Shown in pieces: positions 7,362 to 16,772 of a stretch of DNA of 64,000 nt. The notes beneath the pieces were generated by a model. That model was not told where the DNA came from, did no database searches, and worked only from the letters and a program-made list of their open reading frames with translations. The translations under genes and the position numbers were made by a program. The stretch comes from Albidovulum denitrificans (lineage in GTDB: Bacteria; Pseudomonadota; Alphaproteobacteria; Rhodobacterales; Rhodobacteraceae), in assembly GCF_002973535.1 (NCBI RefSeq), contig NZ_PVEP01000005.1, forward strand, positions 242,237 through 306,236, given 5' to 3'. How positions within the stretch are numbered: position 1 is the first letter of the stretch; the number at the start of each line of letters is the position of its first letter.

Positions 7362-10300
7362 TGCCTCCCGTCGTCACCGCGATCGCCGGTATTGCTTCCT
7401 CGATCGGCTTCGGCGCTGCCGCCTCCGCCTGGATCGGCGCGTTCGTCGTCAGGGTCACGCTGTCGCTGGCCTTCTCGGCGCTGGCCCGCGCCCTCGCGCC
7501 AAAGCCGAAGCTGCCCGGCCTGACCAACGAGGCGACGCAGACCGGCGGGACCGATCCGCAGTCCTTCCTCCTCGGCCGCTACGCGACCGGCGGTCAGCTC
7601 GTCGCCCCGCCGATGACCCATGGCAACGTGGGCAAGACCCCGAACGCCTATCTGACCTATGTCATCGCCGTGTCGGACGTTCCGGGCGTGACGCTGTCGC
7701 GGCTCTTCATCGATGGGGAGGTAGCGGTGATCGGCGGTGTGGCCGATCCAGACTATGGCACCCCGGTCGAACTGAAGGGCACCGCAGGGCGGGCTTGGGT
7801 GAAGTGGTATGACGGCACCCAGACCGTCGCCGATCCGATGCTCATTGCCAAATACGGCGCCCATCCCGAGCGGCCCTGGTCGGCCGACATGGTGGGGACC
7901 GGCGTTGCCTATGCGATCCTGACGTTCCGCTTCGACCGTAACCTCTTCAAGGGCTTTCCGGCGGTCCGCATCGAGGTGGACGGGATCGCGCTTTACGACC
8001 CGCGCAAGGACCCGAGCCTGGGCGGCAGTGGCACCCATGACTGGTCTGACCCATCTACCTGGGAGCAGACCGACAACCCGGCCGTCATGATCTACAACAT
8101 CCTGCGTGGGATCCCGATCCCCGGCGGCGATGTCTGGGGCGGCGGCTGGGATGAGGGCGATCTGCGGACCGATGAATGGTTCGCGGCGATGAATGTCTGC
8201 GACGAGCCGGTCGCGCTGGCCGCAGGCGGCACGGAGCCGCGCTTCCGGGCCGGGATGGAGATCACCGTCGATCAGGAGCCAGCCGACGCGATCGAGGAGC
8301 TCCTGAAGACCTGCACCGGCCGCATGGCGGATGTCGGCGGGGTGATGAAGATCGTTGTCGGCCCGCCGGGCGCGCCGGTGAAGGTCATCACCGACGACGA
8401 CATCATCATCACCGACGAGCAGAGTGCCTCGCTCTTCCCCTCGCTTGCGCAGACCCACAATGGGGTCCACGCGACCTTCCCCGATCCTGCCTCCCTCTGG
8501 GAGAACCGCGACGCGCCCCCGCGCTACGACGCGACGGCCGAGACCGCCGACGGCCGCCGTCTGATCGCCACCGTCTCGCTGCCTGCCTGCCCCTATGGCG
8601 ACCAGGTGCAGCGGCTGATGCAGGCATGGATCAACGAGGAGCGGCGCTTCCGCCGTCACCAGCATGTCCTGCCGCCGGATTTCACGATCCTCGAGCCGCT
8701 CGATGTCTTCGCCTGGACGAGCAATCGCAACGGCTATTCGGGCAAGACCTTCGAGGTCGACGAGATCGTCCATGATCCCGTCAGCCTGCTTCAGGCGGGC
8801 AGCTACCGCGAGGTCGATGCGGCCGACTACGATTGGGACACCAGTCTCGAGGTGCCGTGGGTGGCGCCGACGCCCGGCACGTCGCTGACGCCGCCGCAGG
8901 GTGTCCCGAGCTTCGCCGCCTCCGGGATCGCGCTCGATGACACCAACGGCGATCCGCGCCGCCCGGCGATCATCCTGACATGGGACGGGACAGACCTCGA
9001 TGACGTCTCTGCGCTGGAATACGAGCTCCGCCTTCAGGGCGGCGTCCAGGTGGTCAGCGGCGCCACGCTGTCGGTCGCGAGCGGCAGCCTGGTCATCTCG
9101 GCCGGGATCATCCCGGACACCGCCTACGAGGCGCGCGCGCGCCTGATCGCGCCGCGCCCGGTCAGCTGGACCGCCTGGACCTTGGCGACGACACCCGGAA
9201 CCTACATTGCGCCCACGGACTTCGGGACCCAGATCGACAGCTGGTTCGCCGATGCCGGGATTTCCGTCCCGAGGCTCGTGAACACGCTGCCGCCGAACGA
9301 TGGCAGCCGCGTCGATGACGAATGGGTCTACCTGGTCCCCGAGAAGAAGCTCTACCGCTGGAGCGCTGCGGCGACGGATTGGGTCAGCATCATCGACCCG
9401 GAGGATATTCCTGACGGTGCGCTGGACGGATCGAAGGTCGCCTATGCGACGCTGGTGGCGGGCCTCTTCGCCGCCGGGGCGGTGCGCGCGGGCGACATGA
9501 CGATCGACGGCAACCTGCGCCTCGATGCCGCCGGGGCCGGGTTCTCGATCGGCAAGGATGACGCGGCCGACAACGTCAACACCGGCCTCTATGTCGGCCG
9601 CCGTGTCGCGCCGGGCGGTGGCGTGGGCTTCGGCTTCCTGCTCGGCACCACCTCACTCAGCGGCGTCCCGCGCTCGATCTCGGCCTCCGATGACCAAGGC
9701 GTGGCGGCCGTCAACATGACCTTCGGGTTGCTGGCCGATCTGGCCCCCGCCGCAGCCAGTTATACGACCTCCCAGACGGTCGCGCTGGCCGGGACGACGA
9801 AGTCGATCACGCTCACGCTGCTGGGCGGCGGCGGCGGATCGACCACGGTGGGCGGGCAGACCAAGGTCGAGCTCTATGAGGCAGGCGCGCCGACCGGCAT
9901 CGAATGGACGGCGGACGGTGGGGCGGCGAACGGGGCGGCCACGAAGGACGGTCAGAACTCGATCCTGGGCAGCGGCGGCATCGGGAGCCTGACCGTCTGG
10001 CGCGGAGGCGAAAACGGCGACTGGAGCACGACGCCCGGCACGGACGCCACCGGCTATGGTGCCGGGGGTGGCGGGCGCTGGCATCAGAGCTTCGGCACGA
10101 CGCTGGGGGGCGGTGCGGCCCAGCCCACCTATGTCGTCGCCTATGACGTCTCGGGCTACACCAGCCCGTCGCTGGTCATCACCATCGGCGCCAAGGGTAC
10201 CGGCATCACGGAACCTTCGCCCGGCATCGTGAAGGTCCAGCAGTTCACCAAGCAGGTGGTTCCGGCGGGCGTCATCCCCTTCGCCCCGACCGCGACGGGG

Positions 10301-10564
10301 ACCTTCGTGAAGGGCGCGGGCGCGACCGGCGCGGCGATCTTCCCCGATTTCAGCAGCCAGAAGGGACTTTGGGTCATCTCCAACAGCGCCGGGTCCGGCG
10401 GGCTGGGCATGGCGGTCAAGATCGACAGCGCCGGGACGGTGCATGACGTCACGGGCATCGGGTCGCTCAGCTTCATCTCCGACATCCGGCCGGAGGTGAC
10501 CACGTCCGACGGCACGGCCCGGACCATCCAGTATGCGTTCTATCGCATGAGCGTGGAGGATTGA
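7361..10564 (+). CDS. host specificity/tail tip protein (lambda J-like)
   Basis: A 1067-residue tail tip protein. The N-terminus has a hydrophobic segment (GIASSIGFGAAASAWIGAF). Next come the J-like core with DWSDPSTWEQTDNPAVMIYN (about residues 225-245), a DEWFAAMNVCDEPV segment and a hub fold up to about residue 500. Residues about 520-620 look like a fibronectin-III module (PAIILTWDGTDLDDVSALEY), and the last 350 residues are Gly-rich and variable, including DGNLRLDAAGAGFSIGKDD, as in receptor-contacting J C-termini. It starts at the overlap with the previous stop. Likely decides host range together with the fibre genes downstream. Confidence 0.8.
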   Translation: MPPVVTAIAGIASSIGFGAAASAWIGAFVVRVTLSLAFSALARALAPKPKLPGLTNEATQTGGTDPQSFLLGRYATGGQLVAPPMTHGNVGKTPNAYLTYVIAVSDVPGVTLSRLFIDGEVAVIGGVADPDYGTPVELKGTAGRAWVKWYDGTQTVADPMLIAKYGAHPERPWSADMVGTGVAYAILTFRFDRNLFKGFPAVRIEVDGIALYDPRKDPSLGGSGTHDWSDPSTWEQTDNPAVMIYNILRGIPIPGGDVWGGGWDEGDLRTDEWFAAMNVCDEPVALAAGGTEPRFRAGMEITVDQEPADAIEELLKTCTGRMADVGGVMKIVVGPPGAPVKVITDDDIIITDEQSASLFPSLAQTHNGVHATFPDPASLWENRDAPPRYDATAETADGRRLIATVSLPACPYGDQVQRLMQAWINEERRFRRHQHVLPPDFTILEPLDVFAWTSNRNGYSGKTFEVDEIVHDPVSLLQAGSYREVDAADYDWDTSLEVPWVAPTPGTSLTPPQGVPSFAASGIALDDTNGDPRRPAIILTWDGTDLDDVSALEYELRLQGGVQVVSGATLSVASGSLVISAGIIPDTAYEARARLIAPRPVSWTAWTLATTPGTYIAPTDFGTQIDSWFADAGISVPRLVNTLPPNDGSRVDDEWVYLVPEKKLYRWSAAATDWVSIIDPEDIPDGALDGSKVAYATLVAGLFAAGAVRAGDMTIDGNLRLDAAGAGFSIGKDDAADNVNTGLYVGRRVAPGGGVGFGFLLGTTSLSGVPRSISASDDQGVAAVNMTFGLLADLAPAAASYTTSQTVALAGTTKSITLTLLGGGGGSTTVGGQTKVELYEAGAPTGIEWTADGGAANGAATKDGQNSILGSGGIGSLTVWRGGENGDWSTTPGTDATGYGAGGGGRWHQSFGTTLGGGAAQPTYVVAYDVSGYTSPSLVITIGAKGTGITEPSPGIVKVQQFTKQVVPAGVIPFAPTATGTFVKGAGATGAAIFPDFSSQKGLWVISNSAGSGGLGMAVKIDSAGTVHDVTGIGSLSFISDIRPEVTTSDGTARTIQYAFYRMSVED

Positions 10565-10565
10565 G

Positions 10566-11153
10566 ATGATCGTCTTCTATGACCCCACGCCGGTGAGCAC
10601 GAACCCCGATCGCTACCGCATCCTCTGGACGGCGAAGGGCGACCGCGATGACCTGACCGAGGGCAAGGCCAACTGGATCGAGGTGGCGGATCAGGCGCTC
10701 GAAACCCTCGACGGATGGGTGGTCGAGGGCGGCGCACTGGTCCTCGCCGATCTGACGGCCTACCGGCGCGAGGCCATTGCGCGGATCAACGAGGCGGCAG
10801 GCCAGACCCGGCTCCAGTTCATCACGGACATTCCGGGCCAGCAGATGCTCTACCAGGCAAAGGAGCAGGAGGCCGCCGCATACCTGGCCGAAAGCCCGGC
10901 CCCGGTCGATCTCTCGAACTATCCGCTGATGGCGGCCGAGGTCGGGGCCGGCCTGACGGCGCTCACGCCGCTCGATCTCGCGCAAACCTGGTTGGCGATG
11001 GCGAACCAGTGGCGCCTCGTCGCGGCGGCGATCGAGAACGTCCGCCTGCTGCATGTCTATGCGGTCGAACAGGCCGCCGACCTCGCCACCATCGACCAGT
11101 ATGTCGCGCAGGCCCTTTCGCTTCTCGCCTCGATCGTAACGCCGCAGCCATAG
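10566..11153 (+). CDS. conserved phage tail-fibre-region protein (unknown function)
   Basis: A 195-residue, mostly helical protein immediately behind the J-like gene (one base gap after the stop). A recognisable segment runs from AYRREAIARINEAAG through QQMLYQAKEQEAAAYL to an Ala-rich helix ending VRLLHVYAVEQAADLATI. Proteins with this pattern are common in alphaproteobacterial phages next to tail fibres and are often annotated only as hypothetical; a role in fibre assembly is possible. The first 55 residues are unlike the rest and may be a small beta domain. Confidence 0.5.
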   Translation: MIVFYDPTPVSTNPDRYRILWTAKGDRDDLTEGKANWIEVADQALETLDGWVVEGGALVLADLTAYRREAIARINEAAGQTRLQFITDIPGQQMLYQAKEQEAAAYLAESPAPVDLSNYPLMAAEVGAGLTALTPLDLAQTWLAMANQWRLVAAAIENVRLLHVYAVEQAADLATIDQYVAQALSLLASIVTPQP

Positions 11154-11164
11154 GAGACCTGACC

Positions 11165-11527
11165 ATGTCCAACCCCATCGACTGGCTCCTGAAGCTCTGG
11201 ACCTCGCCTTCCGCGTTCAAGGGCGACGCGCGGGGCTATGTGCTCAACCAGCTCGGCCACGGATACATCATCGGCGGGATCCCGGCCGCGCTCTGGGGGC
11301 CGGTCGCGATCCTGCCGCTGATCGTCCTTTACCTGGTCATCGTCGAACTGCCGCAGGCGGTCCTCTGGGGCGGATCGGTCGGCGACGGGGTCGAGGATAC
11401 CGCGCATGTGGCGACGGTGGGGGTGGCCGTCGCCTACGGCGTCTGGCCCGCGCTCGGCGCTCACATGCTCTTCATCATCGCCGGTGCCATCGCGCGCAGC
11501 CGGAAAGGAGGCTCCGATGCAGTTTGA
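11165..11527 (+). CDS. small membrane protein of the prophage (holin candidate)
   Basis: A 120-residue protein with about three hydrophobic segments: residues about 35-50 and 48-68 (AILPLIVLYLVIVELPQA) and about 85-112 (GAHMLFIIAGAIA), with a Lys/Arg-rich C-terminus. Start ATG at 11165 has AGGAGACCTGACC upstream. Size and topology are compatible with a holin, but similar small membrane proteins occur in tail modules and there is no endolysin gene beside it in this window, so holin is only one option. It overlaps the next gene by 11 bases. Confidence 0.45.
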   Translation: MSNPIDWLLKLWTSPSAFKGDARGYVLNQLGHGYIIGGIPAALWGPVAILPLIVLYLVIVELPQAVLWGGSVGDGVEDTAHVATVGVAVAYGVWPALGAHMLFIIAGAIARSRKGGSDAV

Positions 11528-11828
11528 GATCAAGCAGGGCGAAGACCTGGTGATCGACTTCACCCGGCGCGACGCGGCAGGCGTCCCCGTCGATATCAGT
11601 GGCGACACGATCACATCGAAGGTGGCAATGCGCGATTTCTCGGGCGACCTGACCACCGCGAAGGTGAACGCGGCCGCCGGGCAAGGCCGCCTGACCGCGA
11701 GCGCGGCCGAGACCGCGACATGGCCTGCCGCGACGCTCGAGGCCGACGTGAAGTTCGATGGCGGGGCGGGGCAGGTTCGGAAATCGAAGACCTTCCGCAT
11801 CAAGGTCACGAAGGGTCCGACGCCATGA
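11517..11828 (+). CDS. small beta-rich phage protein (tail fibre region)
   Basis: A 103-residue product, MQFEIKQGEDLVIDFTRRD at the N-terminus, followed by alternating strands (DISGDTITSKVAMRDFSG, ADVKFDGGAGQVRKSKTFRI). It looks like an Ig-like or upper-baseplate-type beta domain (BppU-like patterns start in this way). ATG at 11517 has AAAGGAGGCTCCG as a strong ribosome site and lies inside the end of the membrane protein gene; the longer frame from 11406 has no such site. The stop overlaps the next ATG. Confidence 0.5.
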   Translation: MQFEIKQGEDLVIDFTRRDAAGVPVDISGDTITSKVAMRDFSGDLTTAKVNAAAGQGRLTASAAETATWPAATLEADVKFDGGAGQVRKSKTFRIKVTKGPTP

Positions 11829-12019
11829 GCTTCACCCTCGATCTTGTCGACCAGTTCCGCGTCTCGGGCATCGACCCGGAGACCGGCAGAACTGCCACCG
11901 CTGTCGTGATCGCGCTTGGCGACGACAGCCTCACCCTCACCGCTGGAAGCCCGGTCGCGGGCGGCACCACGACGCAGGTCTTCGACGCCAGCGTCTTTGA
12001 AGCAGGAGTGTTCGAATGA
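11825..12019 (+). CDS. small phage protein of unknown function (64 aa)
   Basis: A 64-codon gene starting with ATG in the ATGA overlap with the previous stop and ending over the start of the fibre gene at 12016. The product, MSFTLDLVDQFRVSGIDPET to DASVFEAGVFE, is acidic and probably beta-structured. Tight overlap on both sides is the main evidence that it is real. I recognise no family. Confidence 0.5.
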   Translation: MSFTLDLVDQFRVSGIDPETGRTATAVVIALGDDSLTLTAGSPVAGGTTTQVFDASVFEAGVFE

Positions 12020-13068
12020 CCATCACGAAGCGCCTCGTCAAGGGATCGCCCGTCACCGCCGCCGAGTATGACGGCACCCTCGATGACCTGATCGCCCAGA
12101 TCGCCGCGAAGGCCGCGCTGGCGAGCCCCGCGCTGACCGGGACGCCGACGGCGCCCACGGCCGCCGCCGGGGTCAACACGACGCAGATCGCCACCACCGC
12201 CTTCGTCGCCGCCGCGATCGCCAACCTGATCGCCTCGGCCCCCGGCGCGCTCGACACGCTGAACGAGCTGGCCGCCGCCCTCGGCGACGATCCGAACTTC
12301 GCCGCCACCGTGACCAACGCGCTGGCGCTGAAGGCACCGCTGGCAAGCCCCGCGCTGACCGGCAACCCGACCGCGCCGACCCAGACCGCTGGGAACAACA
12401 GCACCCGGCTCGCCACGACCGCCTTCGTGATGGCGGCGGTCGCGGGCGCGGGCGGGGGCGTGGCGCCTGAGGTCGGCTCCGGCGCGCCGAGCTCCGCCCC
12501 GTCGGCGGCGGGCCTCTTCTACATCGACAACAACAGCTACGACCTCTACTTCTCGACCGGCGCAGCGACCGTGACGGACTGGCGCAAGGCCATCGATGAC
12601 ACCGATGGCGGGGCGATCTCGGCCAAGGGGACGCCGCTGCTGGCCGACACGGTCTTCCAGTTCGACAGCGCCAACAGCGACGCGCCGGTGATCTCCACCT
12701 GGACGCAGATCATCGCCGCGCTGGCGCTGGTCACACTGGACGGCTCCGGTCGCCTCGTGAACCCGAAAACCATCTATGCCTCCTATAACGGCGGCACCCC
12801 GGCGGCGGCCTCGACCTACACCCCGGCGGCGGCGAACGGGAACCTGTCGCATATCACCAACAATGCGGCCTTCACGCTCGGTGTCCCGGCGAACCCCGGA
12901 GCCTTCATCGTTGAGGTCGTGAATGGCGCGACGGCCGGGGCGATCACCACGAGCGCCTATACCAAGGTCACCGGGGACGCCTTCACCACGACCAATGGCG
13001 ACAAGTTCGTCTGTCGGATCACCGTGACGAACTCGACCTCGGAGCTGAATGTCGAGGCGATGCAGTGA
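12016..13068 (+). CDS. tail fibre protein with two fibre repeats
   Basis: A 350-residue protein. Two near-identical units, at residues about 35-66 and 109-140, share LASPALTG-x-PTAPT and ATTAFV; the spacer has GALDTLNELAAALGDDPNF. This arrangement is typical of the repeat in phage tail fibres that form trimeric shafts. After residue 145 the sequence changes to a mixed beta domain (LFYIDNNSYDLYFSTGAATVTDW), and the C-terminus ends in a beta-rich head. It begins at an ATGA overlap and overlaps the next gene by four bases, so the fibre genes form one transcription unit with the tail genes. Confidence 0.7.
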   Translation: MTITKRLVKGSPVTAAEYDGTLDDLIAQIAAKAALASPALTGTPTAPTAAAGVNTTQIATTAFVAAAIANLIASAPGALDTLNELAAALGDDPNFAATVTNALALKAPLASPALTGNPTAPTQTAGNNSTRLATTAFVMAAVAGAGGGVAPEVGSGAPSSAPSAAGLFYIDNNSYDLYFSTGAATVTDWRKAIDDTDGGAISAKGTPLLADTVFQFDSANSDAPVISTWTQIIAALALVTLDGSGRLVNPKTIYASYNGGTPAAASTYTPAAANGNLSHITNNAAFTLGVPANPGAFIVEVVNGATAGAITTSAYTKVTGDAFTTTNGDKFVCRITVTNSTSELNVEAMQ

Positions 13069-13679
13069 TGCTCTTCCCGCGCCCCCATATCGCCGCCGCC
13101 GGTGGAACCCCGAGCTTCACGACGCACGGGACCTACTTCTACGGCACCAACACCGGCACGAATAACGGACAGGTCACCTTCAAGGGCCGCCTGCTGTATC
13201 CGGCCTATCCGTCCGGCGGGGAGACGATCTTCTCGATCAGCGGGCTCCAGGTGCGTCAGGAAATCATGCCGGACGGCTCGGTCAGAAGCACCCTGAAGGA
13301 CAATGCCGGTGCGACGCTGCTCAACAACGCGCAGTCCGTCGCCGGTGTCATTCCCGCCGCGACGATGGTGGATTGGCTGCTATCGATTGATCTGGCCGCT
13401 GGCTACATGCGGACCTTCATCGACGGGTCCCTGGTCGATGACCGATCCTTCACCAGCGTACCGCAGACCTTCCAGACCAACCGCCAGTTCTCCTTCCTTT
13501 GCGCCAACTCCACGGCGCTTGGAACCCCTGCGAGCCTCGTCATCGAACATCTTAAGGTCTGGAAGGACACCGCCGCGCCGACGGGCGTCGAACCCGTCAC
13601 CACGCCGCTCAAGACCATCGCGGGCAACGCGGCCGCCGCGAATGCCGATGCCTGGAAACTCGGGGGAGACGCGACATGA
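13065..13679 (+). CDS. phage tail-fibre-associated lectin-like protein
   Basis: A 204-residue protein with a pattern of beta strands (TFKGRLLYPAYPSGG, MVDWLLSIDLAAGYMRTFID, FSFLCANSTALGTPASLVIE) resembling concanavalin-like jelly-roll domains. Such modules in fibres bind surface sugars; that role is inferred from fold impression and location only. The start overlaps the previous stop and the stop overlaps the start of the large gene at 13676. Confidence 0.45.
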   Translation: MMLFPRPHIAAAGGTPSFTTHGTYFYGTNTGTNNGQVTFKGRLLYPAYPSGGETIFSISGLQVRQEIMPDGSVRSTLKDNAGATLLNNAQSVAGVIPAATMVDWLLSIDLAAGYMRTFIDGSLVDDRSFTSVPQTFQTNRQFSFLCANSTALGTPASLVIEHLKVWKDTAAPTGVEPVTTPLKTIAGNAAAANADAWKLGGDAT

Positions 13680-16600
13680 CCGTGACCTATCAGCACCCGA
13701 CAGCGGGCCAGATCATCGTCGGTGCCAGCCCCGCCGCGACGCGGACGGTGCCGCTTCCGGCCGGTGTGCCGCCGAGCGCGGCCGGGTCGATCGCCGACCA
13801 GGTCGTGACGCAGGGCGCGGGGGCGCTGACGCTGTCTTTGGGGGCGTATTTCGCAGGCTCCGGCCTCTCCTATGCCCTGCAATCCGCCGTGACCGGCGTG
13901 TCGATCACCGGCTCGACACTGACGATCGACGATACCAACGTGCTGGCGGCGGCCAGCGTCACGGTCGTGGCCTCGAACGCCTTCGGCCCCGACGCGACGC
14001 AGAGCTTCAGCCGCGAGGTGCGCGCCCCGGCCACCGGCGGCACGATCTCGATCGATCCGTTCGTCCGTGATGAGGTCGTGTTCGACCTCGGCACCGCCGT
14101 CGGCGATCCCGAGGCGCAGATCCCGCTCAGCGGCACCGCCGGGCCGGGAGAAGTCGTACAGGCCCGCGCCGTCAGCCTGGACGATTTCGGGATCTCGACG
14201 ACCGCGTGGCAGGACGTGGCGACGGCCGATGGCGTGGGGGATTGGTCCGGGACGCTCGCGTTCACCTCGATCAGCAACAGCCGGTTCAACGCCGAGGTTC
14301 GTCTGAAGCTTGCGCCTGGCACAACCGCGACCGGGACCAAGACCTTCTGCATCGGCCATACCGCGATCGACATCGCGCAGTCCGAACGCTACCGCTTCCG
14401 CGATCCCTACTTCAGCCAGAACACGGTCCCCGAGGCGATCATCGACGTGCGCGAGGCGGTGCAGCAGCTCGCCGCGCCCTACCGCGTCGGCCGGGTGAAA
14501 CCGACCAGCCAGCAGCCTTTCACCATCGGCGTGGATGCCCTGCCGACCGGGATCACGCTGTCAGGAAAGACGGTCTCGGTGAACCCGTCCACCTATGACG
14601 GCGCGCCGTTCGACAACTGGTACTGCCCGGACGTCCAGTTCGAGGTCAGCGATCCGCGCTTCGTCATGCGGCGCAGCAAGATCGAGGTCGTCAGCGATTT
14701 CAGCATCGCCTTCAGCTTGCAGTTCATGAACGGCGGCGGCTTCAAGCTCATCCGCGACTGCGAGCTTGTCGCGCTGCCTGGTGGCCTGGGCTTCACCGCG
14801 TTTCTGAAGGAGGAGGTGAGCGGCTCCGGTACCGGCATGGTGCTGCCGGATATGGGGCTCTTCTGCCGCAACAAGCTTTCGGGCTCGAGCGGGGATGTCT
14901 TCAAGGTCGGCAAGGGGGCCTATCTCGAAAACCTGATCGAGTGGACCTGGAACGTCCCCGGCACCCCGACAGCGTGGCTGGCGGGCACGACCTTTGCGGC
15001 AGGCGACTTCACCCTCTTCAATGGCAACTACTTCCGCTCGAAGTCCAGCGGCAACACCGGCAACCAGCCCCCGAGCACCCAGACCGACAATACGTACTGG
15101 CAGAGCTGGAACCCGCATTCGGACTTCTTCAACCCCCAGCACGGCGTCGATGGCGGCCTCATCATCGGGCGCAACCTCATCAAGGCCGACAGCGCCCGAG
15201 CGGCCGGAAACACGCTGACCGGCATCAACAACGTCCTTTTCCGCATGGACCGCGACCCGGCCTATGTCTCGAGCCAGAACAAGATCGACAAGGTTCTGGT
15301 CGAGGAGAACGTCCTGATCCGCGACGCCTCGGTCCAGTCCTACGCAGCCAGCCTGCAGAGCGGGGTCAACGTGACGCCGCCGACCTTCCGGGGCAATGCG
15401 ATCACGCCGTCGAATGCCGGGAGCGAGGGGATCATCTACCCGAATAACATCCCGGCCGGGACCGAGTGGACCGACAACCGCCGCACGACCGACAATACGG
15501 TCATCGACAACTCGCTCTGGGCCAACACGGTCGTCGGCACCTATACCTCCTCGGCCGAGAAGTGCGTCCAGTTCGCCTCCCACGATGACGGGACGATCAA
15601 CCCCGCCGCCTATATCAACTCCGGCAACCGGCCGACGGCGGGCGTCGCGGCGATGGCCAACAGCCTGATCTCGGAATATCCGGGGCGCCGCTTCGCTCTG
15701 GGGGCCGCGACGAAGTCCGGCACGAGCCTGTCGCAACTCCTGAACGACGCCTCGACGGTGCGCCAGTTCGCCCATTACACCGCCTTTGCCGACTATCTCT
15801 GCCCGCACGGGTCCGAACCCGGCGCGATCACGATGTACTGGCAGGCGAGCGACCAGGCGCTCGGCGCCAACTTCGGCGACAACATCGAGCCGATGCTGAC
15901 CGGAAAATACCTCGATGGCAGCCCGGTGACCGTGCCGGTGAACCTCGGCCAGCGCTCGGTCGATCACACCATGGCCGAGGCGCACGGGCCGTTCACGCGG
16001 ACCCGGTACCTCCTCTGCGGCCCCGGATCGCGTGGACCGGAGGAGGACATGGACAACGCCACCCACACGACCAACCCCAATCCGGTCAATGGCTCCTATC
16101 ACCAGTTCACGATGGAGAACTACGAGAAGATCCGCGCCGAGTACCGGATCATGGTTGCCTCGGTCGGCGCCCAAGGCGCGATCCATCCCTTCGTCGGCAT
16201 CCAGCCGCTGGCGCATTACTGCGCCAAGGGCGACGGGGTCCACCCGTCGGACCATGTGGACGGCCTGCCGACCATGGGGCGCTACATCGCCATCGAGACG
16301 CTGCAGGGTCTCGGCCTGCTGCCGGATTTCGCGCTCCGCTTCGACCAGTCCTTCTTCGCCTCCGACGGCTCCTACGCGGAGTTCTGGAGCGCGCAGGGCG
16401 ATGTCACGACGGCGCGGCGCGAGCGCGGTCTGGCGGCGATCCCGGCGACCTATCCGCACCGCACCGAGGTCTTCGCTTGGGAGATCGGCAACACCTGGGG
16501 TGCGGCGGAACCGGCCGAAAGCGCGAACATCGTCAACGGCCGGGTGCGGATCGCCCCGAATACCGGCCTCTTCGCCGACGGGCAGGTCTTTGCCTTCGGC

Positions 16601-16759
16601 CGGGGTGGCGCGACCGGCATCATCAAGGCGGTGGACGACAGCGCCGATCGCTACGACCTCAACTACCCGCTCGTCGATCTCGGCTTCTACAAGCTCGACG
16701 GCCTTCCCATCGAACCCATGCCCGACCCGCTGATCCTGACGGCCAGCGGCATTGTCTGA
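13676..16759 (+). CDS. large tail fibre/tailspike with SGNH-hydrolase-like end
   Basis: A 1027-residue protein in the fibre module. After an N-terminal Ig-like part (about 30-110), a central region with many strand-turn repeats looks like a beta-helix. Residues about 424-478 resemble a CBM5/12 carbohydrate-binding module (WLAGTTFAAGDFTLFNGNYF, ending TYWQSW). Near residue 853 GDGVHPSD resembles the Asp/His block V of SGNH esterases; the nucleophile block was not located with confidence. It may deacetylate or bind a surface polysaccharide. It overlaps its upstream neighbour by four bases. Confidence 0.55.
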   Translation: MTVTYQHPTAGQIIVGASPAATRTVPLPAGVPPSAAGSIADQVVTQGAGALTLSLGAYFAGSGLSYALQSAVTGVSITGSTLTIDDTNVLAAASVTVVASNAFGPDATQSFSREVRAPATGGTISIDPFVRDEVVFDLGTAVGDPEAQIPLSGTAGPGEVVQARAVSLDDFGISTTAWQDVATADGVGDWSGTLAFTSISNSRFNAEVRLKLAPGTTATGTKTFCIGHTAIDIAQSERYRFRDPYFSQNTVPEAIIDVREAVQQLAAPYRVGRVKPTSQQPFTIGVDALPTGITLSGKTVSVNPSTYDGAPFDNWYCPDVQFEVSDPRFVMRRSKIEVVSDFSIAFSLQFMNGGGFKLIRDCELVALPGGLGFTAFLKEEVSGSGTGMVLPDMGLFCRNKLSGSSGDVFKVGKGAYLENLIEWTWNVPGTPTAWLAGTTFAAGDFTLFNGNYFRSKSSGNTGNQPPSTQTDNTYWQSWNPHSDFFNPQHGVDGGLIIGRNLIKADSARAAGNTLTGINNVLFRMDRDPAYVSSQNKIDKVLVEENVLIRDASVQSYAASLQSGVNVTPPTFRGNAITPSNAGSEGIIYPNNIPAGTEWTDNRRTTDNTVIDNSLWANTVVGTYTSSAEKCVQFASHDDGTINPAAYINSGNRPTAGVAAMANSLISEYPGRRFALGAATKSGTSLSQLLNDASTVRQFAHYTAFADYLCPHGSEPGAITMYWQASDQALGANFGDNIEPMLTGKYLDGSPVTVPVNLGQRSVDHTMAEAHGPFTRTRYLLCGPGSRGPEEDMDNATHTTNPNPVNGSYHQFTMENYEKIRAEYRIMVASVGAQGAIHPFVGIQPLAHYCAKGDGVHPSDHVDGLPTMGRYIAIETLQGLGLLPDFALRFDQSFFASDGSYAEFWSAQGDVTTARRERGLAAIPATYPHRTEVFAWEIGNTWGAAEPAESANIVNGRVRIAPNTGLFADGQVFAFGRGGATGIIKAVDDSADRYDLNYPLVDLGFYKLDGLPIEPMPDPLILTASGIV

Positions 16760-16772
16760 AGGAGATCCTGAC

